64,000 nt of DNA from an uncultured Burkholderiales bacterium. GTDB lineage: Bacteria > Pseudomonadota > Gammaproteobacteria > Burkholderiales > Burkholderiaceae_C. Position 1 is the stretch's first letter. Every line of letters starts with the position of its first letter. Positions 18,761 to 30,228 of the stretch are shown in pieces. The notes beneath the pieces were generated by a model. It had not been told where the DNA came from, made no database searches, and saw nothing but the letters and a program-made list of their open reading frames with translations. The translations under genes and the position numbers were made by a program. The stretch lies in NCBI GenBank assembly GCA_903870145.1, contig CAIQBO010000003.1, positions 79,135-143,134 on the forward strand. The letters run 5' to 3'.

Positions 18761-18769
18761 TGTGCATAA
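18761..18769 (-). promoter_or_regulatory. Second DnaA box upstream of dnaB
   Basis: TTATGCACA on the minus strand fits TTATNCACA. It has the same orientation as the perfect box and is exactly 33 bp away (three helical turns). Confidence 0.5.
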
Positions 18770-18840
18770 GCTGTCCATCTGGAAACTGGGATGGATGGGG
18801 TCAGACTCAGTCTACGAACAAGTGCCCTTGAAGCACCCAT

Positions 18841-18873
18841 TAAAAAGCCGCCGAATCTTGCGACTGGCGGCTT
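18841..18873 (-). terminator. Rho-independent terminator of the rpsF-priB-rpsR-rplI operon
   Basis: Stem AAGCCGCC (18845-18852) with GGCGGCTT (18866-18873). The T run lies at 18846-18842 on the minus strand, 18 bp after the rplI stop. Confidence 0.85.
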
Positions 18874-18890
18874 GTGTGAGGGCCCAAAGG

Positions 18891-19343
18891 TCAGGCTGTT
18901 TCGCCGTAAACCATGACGGTCACTTGCACCACCACATCGGTGTGCAAGGCCACCGAGACGCTGGTTTCACTGACTGTTTTGATGGGCCCGTTGGGCATGC
19001 GGATTTGAGATTTGGACAAGGCATAGCCCAGTTTGTTCAATTCCTCAGAAATGTCATGGTTGGTGACAGAGCCAAACAAACGGCCATCAACACCCGCTTT
19101 TTGTGTGAGCTTGACCACGGTGCCAGACAACTTCTCGCCTTGTGCTTGAGATTCTTGCAACTTGGCTGCTGCAGCTTTTTCAAGCTCTGCACGGCGGGCT
19201 TCAAACTCCGCCTTGTTGCTTGCAGTGGCGCGCCGAGCACGGCCGCTGGGAATCAAAAAGTTGCGTGCATAACCGTCTTTGACCTTGACGATTTCGCCAA
19301 GATTACCCAGGTTGACCACCTTGTCGAGCAGAATAATTTGCAT
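18891..19343 (-). CDS. rplI: 50S ribosomal protein L9
   Basis: 150 residues, normal length. N-terminal rRNA-binding domain [21 protein letters not shown] with GYARNFLIP, a long connecting helix rich in Ala/Glu/Lys, and a C-terminal domain. Last gene of the S6-PriB-S18-L9 operon. Confidence 0.97.
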   Translation of the reverse strand: MQIILLDKVVNLGNLGEIVKVKDGYARNFLIPSGRARRATASNKAEFEARRAELEKAAAAKLQESQAQGEKLSGTVVKLTQKAGVDGRLFGSVTNHDISEELNKLGYALSKSQIRMPNGPIKTVSETSVSVALHTDVVVQVTVMVYGETA

Positions 19344-19353
19344 GTGGTTCTCC

Positions 19354-19635
19354 TTAAATTTTGTGCTGGTCGCTGTAAGGCAACATGGCCAAAAAGCGAG
19401 CGCGTTTGATGGCGGTATTGAGTTGGCGCTGGAAAATGGCGCGAGTGCCAGTCAAGCGTGCGGGGATGATCTTGCCGTTTTCAGCGATGAAGTCGCGCAA
19501 GGTGTCGATGTCTTTGTAGTCAATTTCTTCAACGCCAGTGACTGTGAAGCGGCAAAAGCGCTTGCGCTTGAACAGCAGCGACTGGGTGTTGCGCTTGGGG
19601 CGCTTGTCTTTGTTGAATTTTTTAAACGTGGCCAT
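19354..19635 (-). CDS. rpsR: 30S ribosomal protein S18
   Basis: 93 residues from the ATG at 19635 ([16 protein letters not shown]). It binds S6 on the small subunit platform. The RCRFT-like core is [15 protein letters not shown], with a basic C-terminus. The frame is open upstream into priB, but the internal ATG has an AGGAG ribosome site. It is 10 bp upstream of rplI. Confidence 0.96.
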   Translation of the reverse strand: MATFKKFNKDKRPKRNTQSLLFKRKRFCRFTVTGVEEIDYKDIDTLRDFIAENGKIIPARLTGTRAIFQRQLNTAIKRARFLAMLPYSDQHKI

Positions 19636-19649
19636 AGGGCCTCCTGAAG

Positions 19650-19949
19650 TTATGGGGTCTTGAATTCTTGAATATGCAGAATCACATTTTTTCCGTTTTT
19701 GGGAGTGGCCAAAAAACCGCTGAATCGCCAAACACTGCCTACCGGCTGAATTTGAACTCGCTCTGCGACAGATCCGAGGGCCACTGCTTTGACGCTGGCT
19801 TGGACCTGCCTGGCTTGACCTGCTTCCTGGCAAGTGGAGGCATGCTCCAAAACCAGATCAATTGCTGGCAAGCCAGCAGGCGTGTAGCGCATTGCTTTGA
19901 GCAGTGCAATACAAGCGGTCAATTCAACGCAATTGTCTCCCTGCAACAA
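19650..19949 (-). CDS. priB: Primosomal replication protein N (PriB)
   Basis: OB-fold single-stranded-DNA-binding protein that helps PriA reload DnaB at stalled forks. About 90-99 residues. Recognised from [18 protein letters not shown] and [24 protein letters not shown], and from its place between rpsF and rpsR. There is no ATG at the expected N-terminus. TTG at 19949 is the upstream limit and gives extra residues (LQGDNCVEL...) before the aligned part. True start is uncertain. Confidence 0.85.
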   Translation of the reverse strand: MLQGDNCVELTACIALLKAMRYTPAGLPAIDLVLEHASTCQEAGQARQVQASVKAVALGSVAERVQIQPVGSVWRFSGFLATPKNGKNVILHIQEFKTP

Positions 19950-19955
19950 AAGTGA

Positions 19956-20321
19956 TTAGCCTGCAAACTCGGCTTGTTGGGATTTGCGAGTTTCCTCGCG
20001 CTCGACCGTCTTCATCATGGAAGATGGGCCTGTGTCGGCTTTTTTCTTGAGCACTGTCAAGTGGCGCAGCACAGCATCGTTGAATTTGAAGGCGTGCTCC
20101 AATTCAGCCATGACAGCCATGTCGGCTTCGATGTTCACGCACAAGTAGTGGGCTTTGCCCAGCTTGTTGATTTGATACACCAGCTGGCGACGGCCCCAAT
20201 CTTCAACACGGTGGATTTTGCCTCCACCGGCAACGATCATGCCTTTGTAACGCTCGAGCATGGCGGGCACTTGCTCGCTTTGATCCGGATGGATCATCAA
20301 AATGATTTCGTAATGACGCAT
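19956..20321 (-). CDS. rpsF: 30S ribosomal protein S6
   Basis: 121 residues. [51 protein letters not shown] and [10 protein letters not shown] are typical. The acidic/polar tail is of usual length. First gene of the operon; a hairpin in its 5' leader (20359-20387) is a candidate for S6:S18 feedback. Confidence 0.97.
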   Translation of the reverse strand: MRHYEIILMIHPDQSEQVPAMLERYKGMIVAGGGKIHRVEDWGRRQLVYQINKLGKAHYLCVNIEADMAVMAELEHAFKFNDAVLRHLTVLKKKADTGPSSMMKTVEREETRKSQQAEFAG

Positions 20322-20358
20322 TGAGACTCCTTGTGGTTAACCCAATCAATTGGTAAAA

Positions 20359-20387
20359 GCCGCCCTCGGCGTCGGACGAGGTGCGGC
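20359..20387 (-). promoter_or_regulatory. Leader hairpin upstream of rpsF (possible S6:S18 leader; possible symporter terminator)
   Basis: On the minus strand GCCGCACCTCG pairs with CGAGGGCGGC across the loop TCCGACGC, followed by only four T residues. It lies between the symporter stop (20417) and rpsF, 38 bp before the rpsF ATG. A TATAAT at 20407-20402 just upstream suggests it is transcribed as rpsF leader. S6:S18 leader regulation is known in bacteria; the exact motif match is not proven here. Confidence 0.4.
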
Positions 20388-20401
20388 AAGGCTAGCCCAA
20401 G

Positions 20402-20407
20402 ATTATA
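20402..20407 (-). promoter_or_regulatory. Candidate -10 element of the rpsF operon
   Basis: A perfect TATAAT on the minus strand about 80 bp before rpsF, in the gap after the symporter stop. No good -35 hexamer is seen at 16-18 bp spacing, so confidence is limited. Confidence 0.35.
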
Positions 20408-20416
20408 GCCCAGAGT

Positions 20417-22531
20417 TCACAGGCCTGGATAGGGGTTCACTTCGGGGCGCAAGGCGAGCGCGTCCTGCGTATCGGGCCATATCAGACTGCCCAGCCAAAT
20501 CACCACAAAGCCGGCAGGCACCCCCCAGACGCCCGCTGATATCGGCTGAATGCCCCACCAGAGGCCCGAAATAGAAGGCTCCAAGTGGAGCACGGCGCGA
20601 AGGGAATGCGTGTTGACAGCCATGTAATACAAAGTCACCCCTAGGCCACTGAGCATGCCCAAGACGACACCCAGTCGACTCGCGCTGCGCCAAAAAATAC
20701 CCATGACCATGCCAGGGAAAAAAGCTGCTGCAGCCAATGAAAAAGAAGCTGAAACCAAGGCCAAAATCTCGGCCGGCTTCCACGCTGCGACAAATGCGGC
20801 CAGCATGGCCACCGCCAGCAACGCAAATTTGGACAAAATGACCCGCCCCTCCTGCGTACCCAAGCCTTTGCCGGTTTGAATTCGCAGGTCATGCACAAAG
20901 GCGTTGCTGATGGTCAGGAGCAAGCCATCGGCCGTTGACAAAGCTGCCGCAAATCCGCCAGCGGCCACCAAGCCCGAGATCACATAAGGCAACCCGGCTA
21001 ACTCAGGGCTGGCCAGCATGACCATGTCAGCCCCCAATTTGAGCTCGCCAAACTGCAGGATGCCGTCCCCGTTGATGTCCGAGACTTCAACCAAGGAAGC
21101 GTCCACGCGGGACCACTGCGCCAGCCAATGCGGTAGCGCATCAAAATGGCTGCCCACCAAATTGTTCATGATTTCAAACTTCACCAACACAGCCAAGGCT
21201 GGCGCGCTCAGATACAGAATGGCGATGAAAAACAAAGACCAAGCGACTGACAAGCGCGCTTCGGACACACTGGGAACCGTGTAGTAACGCGTGAGCAAAT
21301 GCGGCAAACCAGCCGTGCCGACCATCAAACAAAAAATCAAGGCCATGAAATTCAGGCGCGATTGCCCAAAGAGTTCCTGCTCTTGGGCATTGCCGTTGGG
21401 GTCACCTTGGAAGGCCTGACCATGCAGCGGCATGCCACCTAAGGGCTGCGCCCTGTCCAGGTTATCGTGCATCGATTTTTGCCATAGCTCTTTGGCTGTG
21501 GCCGCATCTTTAGGCAAGGCCAACAATTCGCGTCGAGCCTTTGCTATGAGCGAGTAATCAGCATTGCGAAACTTCAAATCTTTGACCTGCTCTTCGAGTA
21601 TGAGTCTTTCTTGTCGCATCGCAGACTCCACATCTTTGAGTCGCAACTCGAGCATGCGTGCGCGCCTTAAGTACTCGGCTCGCACAGCAATTTCAGCCGG
21701 GTCGTTCATCAACTTTTGTTCGAGCTCTGCAATTTTAGGCAACTGCTCACCGTAGGCAATCGGCGCCCACGGGCTGCCGACTTGCTTGTAGGCCAGCCAT
21801 GAAACTGGAATCAAAAAAGCCATCATCAAGATGATGTACTGCGCCACTTGTGTCCACGTGATGGCACGCATACCACCCAAGAAAGAGCAAAGCAAAACGC
21901 CGCCCAGGCCCAGCAAAATGCCAATTTCAAATTGCACACCCGTCAAGCGTGAAGCGATCAAACCGATGCCATAAATTTGCGCGACCAGATACGTGAAGGA
22001 ACACAAAATGGCTGCCAATGCCGCCAAAATGCGCGGCCACCGACCGCCGTAACGTTGGCTGAAATAATCGGGCAAGGTGTACAAACGCATGGCCCGCAAA
22101 TGCGGCGCAATCAGCAGGGCCACCAAGCAAAAGCCGCCCGTCCAACCCATCACATAGGCCAGCCCACCAGGTTGCGCGCCATTGCCGGAAAATCCTTGCA
22201 AGTAAAGTGCACCGGCCAAACTGATGAACGAGGCTGCGCTCATCCAATCGGCTGCGGTGGCCATGCCGTTGTACATGGCCGGGATCCTGCGTCCAGCCAC
22301 ATAATATTCTTCGGCATAGGTGGTGCGCCCAGAGATCCCGATCATGGCGTAAATCATCACAGTGGCAAACAAAAAGATCGGGCCAATCAAGTTTCTTGAC
22401 AAGCCTTTTTGTTCAGCCCACGCCATCAGACCCAGCAAAGACAGTAGCAACACAACATACAAAAAGACGTTGCGATGCAGTCGCCACCGGTAAGCGGCGT
22501 ACTGTTTTTGAAAGCCTGATGGGGTGCTCAA
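20417..22531 (-). CDS. Sodium:solute symporter with a long soluble insert and an EF-hand-like loop
   Basis: 704 residues, much longer than the ~550 of ActP-type acetate/monocarboxylate symporters. Many membrane segments, with SSF-family stretches [23 protein letters not shown] and [19 protein letters not shown]. Between about residues 260 and 380 a hydrophilic charged insert with coiled-coil character replaces a short loop. Near residue 505, [13 protein letters not shown] fits an EF-hand calcium loop (acidic/polar residues at positions 1, 3, 5 and E at 12). The TTG start overlaps the ppsA stop (TTGA). Coupling to PEP synthase suggests uptake of acetate, pyruvate or a related acid. Confidence 0.85.
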   Translation of the reverse strand: MSTPSGFQKQYAAYRWRLHRNVFLYVVLLLSLLGLMAWAEQKGLSRNLIGPIFLFATVMIYAMIGISGRTTYAEEYYVAGRRIPAMYNGMATAADWMSAASFISLAGALYLQGFSGNGAQPGGLAYVMGWTGGFCLVALLIAPHLRAMRLYTLPDYFSQRYGGRWPRILAALAAILCSFTYLVAQIYGIGLIASRLTGVQFEIGILLGLGGVLLCSFLGGMRAITWTQVAQYIILMMAFLIPVSWLAYKQVGSPWAPIAYGEQLPKIAELEQKLMNDPAEIAVRAEYLRRARMLELRLKDVESAMRQERLILEEQVKDLKFRNADYSLIAKARRELLALPKDAATAKELWQKSMHDNLDRAQPLGGMPLHGQAFQGDPNGNAQEQELFGQSRLNFMALIFCLMVGTAGLPHLLTRYYTVPSVSEARLSVAWSLFFIAILYLSAPALAVLVKFEIMNNLVGSHFDALPHWLAQWSRVDASLVEVSDINGDGILQFGELKLGADMVMLASPELAGLPYVISGLVAAGGFAAALSTADGLLLTISNAFVHDLRIQTGKGLGTQEGRVILSKFALLAVAMLAAFVAAWKPAEILALVSASFSLAAAAFFPGMVMGIFWRSASRLGVVLGMLSGLGVTLYYMAVNTHSLRAVLHLEPSISGLWWGIQPISAGVWGVPAGFVVIWLGSLIWPDTQDALALRPEVNPYPGL

Positions 22532-24924
22532 TCAGCCTGCCCCAGCAAGGTCCATGTTTCAACCACCGAATCAGGATTCAAGGAAATCGAGTTGATGCCT
22601 TGCGCCATCAACCAGCGTGCAAAGTCGGGGTGATCGCTGGGGCCTTGACCGCAAATTCCAACGTATTTACCTTGCTTCAAACAAGCCTGAATGGCTTGCG
22701 AGATCAGGGCCTGCACCGCAGGGTCACGTTCATCAAAATCAAGCGCCAACAACTCCAAGCCAGAGTCCCGGTCCAAGCCCAGCGTCAATTGCGTTAAATC
22801 GTTGGAGCCAATTGAAAAGCCATCAAAGTATTCAAGGAACTGATCGGCCAATATGGCGTTGCTGGGTACCTCGCACATCATGATGATTTTCAGGCCATCT
22901 TGCCCGCGCTTTAAGCCATGCGTGGCCAGCAATTGCGTCACCCTATCGGCTTGACCCAAAGTGCGCACAAAGGGCACCATCACCTGTACATTGATCAAAC
23001 CCATTTCACCGCGAACGCGCTTGATGGCCTCACACTCCATGGCGAAGGCTTCACCAAAATCTTTGCTGATGTAGCGCGCTGCACCGCGAAATCCGAGCAT
23101 GGGGTTTTCTTCTTCTGGCTCATAACGGCTGCCGCCAATCAGCTTGCGGTATTCATTGCTTTTGAAATCGGACAAGCGCACGATCACTGGTTTGGGCCAA
23201 AAAGCCGCTGCGATGCAGGCCACACCTTCAGTGACTTTGTCGACGTAGAACGCTTTGGGTGAAGCATGACCTCTTGCCACCGATTCCACCGCTTTTTTCA
23301 AATCACCATCGATGTTGGGGTAGTCCAAAATTGCTTTGGGGTGCACACCTATGTTGTTATTGATGATGAACTCGAGGCGCGCCAAACCCACACCTTGGTT
23401 GGGCAACTGCGCAAAATCGAAAGCCAAATGCGGATTGCCCACATTCATCATGATTTTGGTGGCTATTTCGGGCATGGTGCCGCGTTTGACCTCGGTTACT
23501 TCGGTCTCCAGCAAGCCGTCGTAAATGCGGCCCGTATCGCCTTCGGCGCAGCTGACCGTGACCAAGGTGCCGTCTTTCAATTTCTCTGTGGCATGGCCGC
23601 AGCCCACCACAGCAGGAATGCCCAATTCTCGAGCGATGATGGCGGCGTGGCAGGTTCGCCCGCCGCGATTGGTCACGATGGCACTGGCCCGCTTCATGAC
23701 CGGCTCCCAATTGGGGTCGGTCATGTCGGTGACCAAAACATCACCGGGCTGAACTTGGTCCATGTCCGCAATGCTGTGCACCAAGCGCACAGGGCCTGTT
23801 CCAATTTTTTGGCCAATGGCCCGGCCCTCTACCAAGACAGCGCCCTTGCCTTTGAGCTTGTAGCGCAACTCTGCCGTTCCTTTGGATTGGCTTTTGACTG
23901 TTTCAGGGCGTGCTTGCAAAATGTAGAGTTGACCATCGGTGCCGTCTTTGCCCCACTCAATGTCCATCGGCCGGCCGTAGTGCTTTTCTATCACCAAGGC
24001 GTAATACGCCAATTGCGAGACCTCATCGTCACTCAAAGAGTAACGGTTGCGCATTTCGGTCGAGACATCGACAGTCTTGACCAATTTGCCGCTTTGCGCT
24101 TTTTCTTGCGCCGTGGTGAAAACCATTTCAATCAATTTGGAGCCCAGATTGCGCCGAATCACTGCCCGGTGGCCAGCCTCCAGCATGGGTTTGTGCACAT
24201 AAAACTCATCTGGGTTAACAGCCCCTTGCACGACAGTTTCGCCCAGACCATAACTGGAGGTGATGAACACCACGTCTTCAAAACCGGTCTCGGTGTCGAT
24301 GGTGAACATCACACCGGCCACCCCCAAATCTGAGCGAACCATGCGCTGCACACCGGCTGACAAAGCCACGTCGGCATGGGCAAAGCCTTTGTGAACGCGG
24401 TAGCTGATGGCGCGGTCGTTGTACAAAGAGGCGAAAACTTCTTTCATCTTGAGCAGCACATCGTCAACGCCCACCACATTCAAAAATGTTTCTTGCTGCC
24501 CCGCGAAAGAAGCGTCAGGCAAATCTTCTGCTGTAGCAGAAGACCGAACCGCAAAAGATGCCGACGGATTGCCAGCACTGAGTTTGGCAAATTCACTGCG
24601 AATGGCTTGCGCAAGATCTGCGGGGAAGGGTTGCGCCTCCACCATGGCACGAATCTGCGCGCCAACTGCGGCCAATGCTCTGACATCTTCGGTGTCAAGC
24701 ACATCGAGTTGCTGATTGATCCGCTGGCCCAGACCGTCGTGCTTTAAAAATTCTCGAAAAGCATGCGCGGTGGTGGCGAATCCAGTGGGCACACGAACCC
24801 CTGAAGGCAACTGCGAGATCATCTCCCCCAAGCTCGCATTTTTGCCCCCAACGCTGTCCACATCGCTCATGCGCAATTGCTCAAAAGGAACAACCAAAGC
24901 GTCCTTGCTAAAAAGTACAGACAT
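22528..24924 (-). CDS. ppsA: Phosphoenolpyruvate synthase
   Basis: Converts pyruvate and ATP to PEP, AMP and phosphate for gluconeogenesis. 798 residues: an N-terminal nucleotide-binding domain ([12 protein letters not shown]...), the swivelling phosphohistidine domain with [19 protein letters not shown], and a C-terminal PEP/pyruvate barrel with GSNDLTQL and [11 protein letters not shown]. It is divergent from ppsR, whose product switches it on and off, and is coupled to a symporter gene downstream. Confidence 0.97.
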   Translation of the reverse strand: MSVLFSKDALVVPFEQLRMSDVDSVGGKNASLGEMISQLPSGVRVPTGFATTAHAFREFLKHDGLGQRINQQLDVLDTEDVRALAAVGAQIRAMVEAQPFPADLAQAIRSEFAKLSAGNPSASFAVRSSATAEDLPDASFAGQQETFLNVVGVDDVLLKMKEVFASLYNDRAISYRVHKGFAHADVALSAGVQRMVRSDLGVAGVMFTIDTETGFEDVVFITSSYGLGETVVQGAVNPDEFYVHKPMLEAGHRAVIRRNLGSKLIEMVFTTAQEKAQSGKLVKTVDVSTEMRNRYSLSDDEVSQLAYYALVIEKHYGRPMDIEWGKDGTDGQLYILQARPETVKSQSKGTAELRYKLKGKGAVLVEGRAIGQKIGTGPVRLVHSIADMDQVQPGDVLVTDMTDPNWEPVMKRASAIVTNRGGRTCHAAIIARELGIPAVVGCGHATEKLKDGTLVTVSCAEGDTGRIYDGLLETEVTEVKRGTMPEIATKIMMNVGNPHLAFDFAQLPNQGVGLARLEFIINNNIGVHPKAILDYPNIDGDLKKAVESVARGHASPKAFYVDKVTEGVACIAAAFWPKPVIVRLSDFKSNEYRKLIGGSRYEPEEENPMLGFRGAARYISKDFGEAFAMECEAIKRVRGEMGLINVQVMVPFVRTLGQADRVTQLLATHGLKRGQDGLKIIMMCEVPSNAILADQFLEYFDGFSIGSNDLTQLTLGLDRDSGLELLALDFDERDPAVQALISQAIQACLKQGKYVGICGQGPSDHPDFARWLMAQGINSISLNPDSVVETWTLLGQAD

Positions 24925-25075
24925 GACTCACTCCAAAGTTAAAAATCAGCGCAGCGCACCCGAACCAACACCGAAGGTCTTTTTTGTTCTTAGACGTGAC
25001 CCCGGATGCCAGCGAGCGTTGGATAATGTCATTGATTTTATGATGCAAGCACCTCCTTGAACGACAAATTTCAAT

Positions 25076-25897
25076 ATGCCTTTAAGAACAGTCTTTTTTA
25101 TCTCCGATGGCACGGGCATTACCGCGGAAACCTTTGGCAACGCCATCTTGGCCCAGTTTGAGATGAAAACGCGCCATGTTCGACTGCCTTTCGTAGACAC
25201 AGTGGACAAAGCGCACCAAGTTGTGCGGCAAATCAACCACGCCGCTGATGTTGAAAATGTCAAACCCATCGTTTTCACGACACTGGTGAACATGGATGTT
25301 TTGCAAGTGATTCGTGAGGGCTGCCAAGGCATGCTCTTGGACATGTTTGGAACCTTTGTGCACCCCCTTGAAAATGAATTGGGCATCAAGTCTCACCACC
25401 GTGTGGGACGGTTCTCGGATGTCAGCAAGAGCCAGGAATACCACGACCGCATTGAGGCCATCAATTTCTCATTGGCCCATGACGACGGTCAATCGCACCG
25501 CGATTTGGAATCTGCCGAAGTGATTTTGGTGGGCGTCAGTCGCAGCGGTAAAACGCCAACCAGCCTGTATCTGGCCATGCAGCATGGCATGAAAGCGGCT
25601 AACTACCCCTTGATTCCGGAAGATTTTGAGCGCAAACAGTTGCCCCCTGCTTTGATGGCGCACCGCAAAAAAATCTTTGGCCTGAGCATCCACCCCGAGC
25701 GTTTGTCTGAAATCCGAACCGAGCGTCGCCCCAACTCCAAATACGCCAGTTTGGCCAATTGCCGAGAAGAGGTCTCAGAGGCCGAGGCCATGATGCGCCG
25801 CGCAGGGATCCGCTGGCTTTCAACGACCACCAAGTCGATTGAAGAAATTGCCACCACCATCTTGCAAGAAATCAAGCCCGAACGACTGAGTTATTGA
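25076..25897 (+). CDS. ppsR: PEP synthase regulatory kinase/pyrophosphorylase
   Basis: Bifunctional enzyme of the DUF299 family: ADP-dependent phosphorylation inactivates PEP synthase and phosphate-dependent removal reactivates it. 273 residues with [13 protein letters not shown] at the N-terminus and the P-loop-like GVSRSGKT at 153-160. About 150 bp of shared upstream DNA separates it from ppsA. Its 3' end overlaps the convergent glmM by 7 bp. Confidence 0.96.
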   Translation: MPLRTVFFISDGTGITAETFGNAILAQFEMKTRHVRLPFVDTVDKAHQVVRQINHAADVENVKPIVFTTLVNMDVLQVIREGCQGMLLDMFGTFVHPLENELGIKSHHRVGRFSDVSKSQEYHDRIEAINFSLAHDDGQSHRDLESAEVILVGVSRSGKTPTSLYLAMQHGMKAANYPLIPEDFERKQLPPALMAHRKKIFGLSIHPERLSEIRTERRPNSKYASLANCREEVSEAEAMMRRAGIRWLSTTTKSIEEIATTILQEIKPERLSY

Positions 25898-27243
25898 GCC
25901 CGGACTGCCTCTTCATTTTCAAGTGTGGCAGCCAATTTTTCGGCGCTTGCCTGCGCCAATCTCGCATCGCGCGCCTCCACCATGACGCGCACCAAAGGCT
26001 CGGTGCCGCTGGCACGAATCAAGACACGGCCTGAATCGCCCAAATTTTCCTCGACCGACTTCAAGGCCTGGGCCAAAGCGGCACTGGATTTCCAGTCTTG
26101 ACCAGGCTTTAAGCGCACATTGACAAGGACCTGAGGAAACAACTGCACATCTGACAACAGCTGCGCCATCGACTTGCCGCTGGCCACACAGGCCTGCAGC
26201 ACTTGCAGCGCACTGATCAAGCCGTCACCCGTGCTGTGCTTGTCAAGCGCCAGCAAATGGCCAGAGCCCTCGCCGCCCAACAACCAGCCTTTTTCTTGCA
26301 AGGCTTGGAGCACGTACCGGTCTCCGACTTGGGTTCGTATAAATTCCAAACCTTTTTGTTTGAGAGCCAACTCGACCGCCAAATTGGTCATCAAGGTGCC
26401 CACCACACCGGGCACAACTTCGCCGCGTGCAATGCGGTCTGCCGCCATCAGGTACAAGAGTTCGTCGCCGTTGAACAATCGACCCGCTTTGTCTACCAAT
26501 TGCAGGCGGTCGGCATCACCATCCAAGGCGATGCCGTAGTCGGCTTGATGCGATTTCACGGCAGCCACCAAGGCCTCAGGATGCGTCGCGCCCACGCCCA
26601 GGTTGATGTTCAGGCCATCAGGTGCGCAGCCAATGGCCACCACATCGGCACCTAATTCGTGGAAGACTTTGGGCGCAATTTGGTAGGCTGCGCCGTTTGC
26701 GGCGTCCACCACGACTTTGAGCCCCTTGAGGGTCAAGTCATTGGCAAAAGTGCTCTTGCAAAATTCAATGTAGCGCCCAGCTGCGTCGTCCAAGCGGCGG
26801 GCTTTTCCCAGCTGCGCTGAAGCTGACCATACCGGTGCTTGCTCCAGAAAAGCTTCGACCGACTGCTCCCACTCATCAGGCAGCTTGCTGCCCTTGGCGC
26901 TGAAAAATTTAATTCCATTGTCTTCGTATGCGTTGTGGCTGGCACTGATCACCACGCCCAAGGAGGCTCGCTGCGCACGCGTCAAATAGGCCACCGCAGG
27001 CGTTGGCACGGGTCCGAGCAATACAACATCGACTCCAGCCGAATTGAAACCAGACTCCAAGGCGCTCTCGAGCATGTAACCCGAGATGCGCGTGTCCTTG
27101 CCAATCAAGACCGTTGGGTGCGTTTGCGTTTGTTTTAAGACACGTCCAACTGCGTGGGCCAAGCGAAGCACAAAATCGGGTGTGATCGGGCTTTGCCCTA
27201 CGGTGCCTCGGATGCCATCTGTGCCAAAATATTTTCTAGTCAT
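25891..27243 (-). CDS. glmM: Phosphoglucosamine mutase
   Basis: Interconverts glucosamine-6- and -1-phosphate on the way to UDP-GlcNAc for peptidoglycan and LPS. 450 residues from the ATG at 27243 ([13 protein letters not shown]). Active-site serine S102 in [15 protein letters not shown], metal loop DGDADR, and substrate loop near the C-terminus with [12 protein letters not shown]. It follows folP by 43 bp in the conserved ftsH-folP-glmM order. Confidence 0.97.
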   Translation of the reverse strand: MTRKYFGTDGIRGTVGQSPITPDFVLRLAHAVGRVLKQTQTHPTVLIGKDTRISGYMLESALESGFNSAGVDVVLLGPVPTPAVAYLTRAQRASLGVVISASHNAYEDNGIKFFSAKGSKLPDEWEQSVEAFLEQAPVWSASAQLGKARRLDDAAGRYIEFCKSTFANDLTLKGLKVVVDAANGAAYQIAPKVFHELGADVVAIGCAPDGLNINLGVGATHPEALVAAVKSHQADYGIALDGDADRLQLVDKAGRLFNGDELLYLMAADRIARGEVVPGVVGTLMTNLAVELALKQKGLEFIRTQVGDRYVLQALQEKGWLLGGEGSGHLLALDKHSTGDGLISALQVLQACVASGKSMAQLLSDVQLFPQVLVNVRLKPGQDWKSSAALAQALKSVEENLGDSGRVLIRASGTEPLVRVMVEARDARLAQASAEKLAATLENEEAVRAQ

Positions 27244-27286
27244 GGTTGTTGTTCTGATTGATTGACAGATTGTGAATATTTTAATT

Positions 27287-28114
27287 TTAGGCTTGAAGCG
27301 CTTTCCAAAAGCGCAGCGCCTGAACAGTCTCACGCACATCGTGCACGCGCACAATGGCAGCGCCCTTTTGGACCGCGATCAGCGCCGCAGCCACACTGGC
27401 GCCAGCCCTTTCAGCTGCAGGAGCGATTTGCCCATGAACAGCCGTGAGTTTGCCCAAAGTGCCCTTGCGTGACCAGCCCACCAAGAGCGGTTGATCCAGG
27501 GCCAACAGGGCTTCTTGTTGCTGGAGCAAGCTCACGTTTTGATCCATGTTTTTACCAAACCCAATGCCAGGATCCAAAACGATGCGGTTCAAACTGACCC
27601 CCAAGCTGTGCATCGCATCGCGCCTTGCCTTTAAAAATTCAATCACATGCGCTGCCGGATTTTCGTGCAAGGGCACGGTCAATGCGTGCATCAAACACAG
27701 GCCGCAGCGGGGGTGCCGCAGCACCACTTGCTCAGCGTTCGTTTGCAGCAAGGCCTGCGTGTCGTTGACGATGTCAACACCGAGGTCCAATGCCGCTTGC
27801 ATGACCTCTGGCTTGTAGGTGTCGATCGACAAAGGCACCTGCCATTTAACGGCCTGCTCAATGAAGGGCATGACGCGACGCAACTCCTCTTGCAGCGGGA
27901 CAGCTTGCGCGCCTGGACGGGTGGACTCCCCACCAATGTCCAAAATGTCAGCGCCTTGGCTTAATAAAGTCTCAGCATGCGCCAACGACGCAGACAAAGT
28001 TTGTTGCGGCTTGCCATCTGAAAATGAATCGGGTGTGAGGTTGACAATGGCCATCACCAAGGGTCTTGAAAGCTCAAGCTCAAATCGACTGGTTTGCCAA
28101 TGAAGATGGGGCAT
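27287..28114 (-). CDS. folP: Dihydropteroate synthase
   Basis: Joins p-aminobenzoate and a pterin pyrophosphate in folate synthesis; the target of sulfonamides. 275 residues with [14 protein letters not shown] at the N-terminus, [12 protein letters not shown] and the phosphate-binding [10 protein letters not shown], and a C-terminal RVHDV. It sits between ftsH and glmM as in many proteobacteria. Confidence 0.96.
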   Translation of the reverse strand: MPHLHWQTSRFELELSRPLVMAIVNLTPDSFSDGKPQQTLSASLAHAETLLSQGADILDIGGESTRPGAQAVPLQEELRRVMPFIEQAVKWQVPLSIDTYKPEVMQAALDLGVDIVNDTQALLQTNAEQVVLRHPRCGLCLMHALTVPLHENPAAHVIEFLKARRDAMHSLGVSLNRIVLDPGIGFGKNMDQNVSLLQQQEALLALDQPLLVGWSRKGTLGKLTAVHGQIAPAAERAGASVAAALIAVQKGAAIVRVHDVRETVQALRFWKALQA

Positions 28115-28150
28115 TTTTCAGGCAAAGGACTAGGGTTGGATGTTCATGTA

Positions 28151-28170
28151 AAACGGGGCCAAAGCCCCGT
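28151..28170 (-). terminator. Hairpin terminator between ftsH and folP
   Basis: Stem ACGGGGC (28153-28159) with GCCCCGT (28164-28170), loop CAAA. The T run on the minus strand is short (TTTA), so termination may be partial and allow folP-glmM co-transcription. Confidence 0.5.
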
Positions 28171-28191
28171 GTATCCGCATTCAAACAAATC

Positions 28192-30108
28192 TCAAGCCAC
28201 CGTCGGGGAAGGCTCGACATTGACTGCGGGTGTGCCGCCAGGACCATCGCTGCCAGAAGGCGGCGTGCGAGGTGTCCAGTCCTTGTGGGGCTTGGGCTCA
28301 CGCCCAGCCATGATGTCGTCCAACTGCGTGACGTCAATGGTTTCCCACTCCAGCAAAGCCTTGGCCATGGCGTGCATCTTGTCGCTGTTGGCTTCAATCA
28401 GGCCACGCGCCAGTTTGTACTGCTCGTCGATGATGCGCCTGACTTCGGTGTCAACTTTTTGCATGGTCGACTCGCTCATGGTCGTGGTTTTCGTGATCGA
28501 GCGACCCAAGAAAACTTCGCCTTCGTTCTCGGCATAAACCATGGGGCCCAAAGCCTCTGTCATGCCATAGCGTGTGACCATGTCGCGTGCAATTTGCGTG
28601 GCGCGTTCAAAATCATTGCTTGCACCGGTGGTCATTTGTTTCATGAAAATTTCTTCGGCAATTCGCCCGCCAAACAACATGCTGATTTGGTTGAGCATGA
28701 ATTCACTGTCGTAGCTGTAACGGTCTTTTTCCGGCAAGCTCATGGTCACGCCCAAGGCACGGCCGCGCGGAATGATGGTGACCTTGTGCACAGGATCGCA
28801 TTTGGGCAGCAACTTGCCAATCAATGCATGACCCGACTCGTGGTAGGCCGTGTTGCGGCGCTCCTCTTCGGGCATGACCATGCTCTTGCGTTCAGGGCCC
28901 ATCAGAATTTTATCTTTGGCTTTTTCGAAGTCTTGCATCTCAACCACGCGCGCGTTGCGCCGTGCCGCCATCAAGGCCGCTTCGTTGCAAAGGTTGGCCA
29001 AGTCAGCGCCGCTCATGCCAGGTGTTCCACGGGCAATCACACCGGGGTTCATGTCTTGTCCAATAGGGATTTTGCGCATGTGCACAGCCAAGATTTGTTC
29101 GCGGCCGCGAATGTCAGGCAATGTCACATAGACCTGGCGGTCAAAGCGCCCTGGGCGCAGCAAGGCTGAGTCCAAAATGTCAGGGCGGTTGGTGGCTGCC
29201 ACCACAATCACACCCAAGTTGGTTTCAAAACCATCCATCTCGACCAGCATTTGATTGAGCGTTTGTTCGCGCTCGTCGTTGCCACCGCCCAAGCCCGCGC
29301 CGCGTTGACGGCCAACAGCGTCAATCTCATCGATGAAAATAATGCAAGGGGCATTTTTCTTGGCGTTTTCAAACATGTCGCGCACGCGAGCAGCGCCCAC
29401 GCCCACAAACATTTCGACAAAATCAGAACCTGAAATGCTGAAAAATGGCACCTTGGCTTCACCCGCAATGCTCTTGGCAAGCAGCGTTTTTCCGGTGCCC
29501 GGAGGCCCGACCAAGAGCAAGCCGCGCGGAATGCGGCCACCTAGTTTTTGGAAGCGTTGAGGGTCTTTCAAAAAGTCAACGACCTCTTTGACTTCTTCTT
29601 TGGCTTCGTCGCAACCGGCCACATCGGCAAAGGTCACGAGGTTGGTGTTTTCGTCCAGCATGCGCGCTTTGCTTTTGCCAAAGCTGAAGGCCCCGCCCTT
29701 GCCGCCGCCCTGCATTTGCCGCATGAAGTAAACCCAAACGCCAATCAACAGCAGCATGGGGCCCCAGCTGACCAAGAGGCTCATGAGCAACGAGCCTTCT
29801 TCGCGGGGCTTGACGTCAAACTTCACGCCATTGGCGATCAGGTCGCCGACCAATCCGCGGTCCAGGTAGGTTGCAGTGGTTTTGATGCGGCGGTCATCGG
29901 TGGTGGTGGCCAAAATTTCAGTGCCGCCTTGGCCCTCTTGAATGGTCGCCGTCTTGATTCTGTTGCTGCGAACCTCTTCCAGAAATTCCGAATAACCTAA
30001 ATACCCTGATCCGGTAGCGCCGCGGTTATCAAATTGTTTGAACACGGTGAACAGCACCATGCCGATGACCAGCCATACGGCGATCTTGGAAAACCATTGG
30101 TTGTTCAA
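28192..30108 (-). CDS. ftsH: ATP-dependent zinc metalloprotease FtsH
   Basis: Membrane-anchored AAA+ protease that degrades misfolded membrane proteins and regulators such as LpxC and sigma-32. About 638 residues. Membrane segments near residues 8-24 and 108-130 flank a small periplasmic domain. Then GPPGTGKT (201-208), the SRH region and the zinc motif HESGH (423-427). Start: TTG at 30108 ([12 protein letters not shown]) has GGAG six bases upstream. TTG at 30120 is also in frame but would place the ribosome site inside the gene. Confidence 0.94.
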   Translation of the reverse strand: MNNQWFSKIAVWLVIGMVLFTVFKQFDNRGATGSGYLGYSEFLEEVRSNRIKTATIQEGQGGTEILATTTDDRRIKTTATYLDRGLVGDLIANGVKFDVKPREEGSLLMSLLVSWGPMLLLIGVWVYFMRQMQGGGKGGAFSFGKSKARMLDENTNLVTFADVAGCDEAKEEVKEVVDFLKDPQRFQKLGGRIPRGLLLVGPPGTGKTLLAKSIAGEAKVPFFSISGSDFVEMFVGVGAARVRDMFENAKKNAPCIIFIDEIDAVGRQRGAGLGGGNDEREQTLNQMLVEMDGFETNLGVIVVAATNRPDILDSALLRPGRFDRQVYVTLPDIRGREQILAVHMRKIPIGQDMNPGVIARGTPGMSGADLANLCNEAALMAARRNARVVEMQDFEKAKDKILMGPERKSMVMPEEERRNTAYHESGHALIGKLLPKCDPVHKVTIIPRGRALGVTMSLPEKDRYSYDSEFMLNQISMLFGGRIAEEIFMKQMTTGASNDFERATQIARDMVTRYGMTEALGPMVYAENEGEVFLGRSITKTTTMSESTMQKVDTEVRRIIDEQYKLARGLIEANSDKMHAMAKALLEWETIDVTQLDDIMAGREPKPHKDWTPRTPPSGSDGPGGTPAVNVEPSPTVA

Positions 30109-30228
30109 GAAGAGCTCCAATCAAAAACATCTAATTGCTGGCTATTTTAGGCTTTTGCAAGTGCCTCATCGTCAATTTCCCTTGACTTAGCCTTAAAACC
30201 AGAGGGAAAAGAGTGTAAAGAGTGTCAC

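Noticed and set aside
18728..18769. DnaA boxes as a replication origin
   Set aside because: Only two boxes, no dnaA/dnaN neighbour and no AT-rich unwinding region; regulation of dnaB is more likely.
23266..24333. 355-codon plus-strand frame
   Set aside because: Antisense to ppsA, with no protein similarity.
28066..29169. 367-codon plus-strand frame
   Set aside because: Antisense to folP/ftsH; the opposite-strand proteins are certain.
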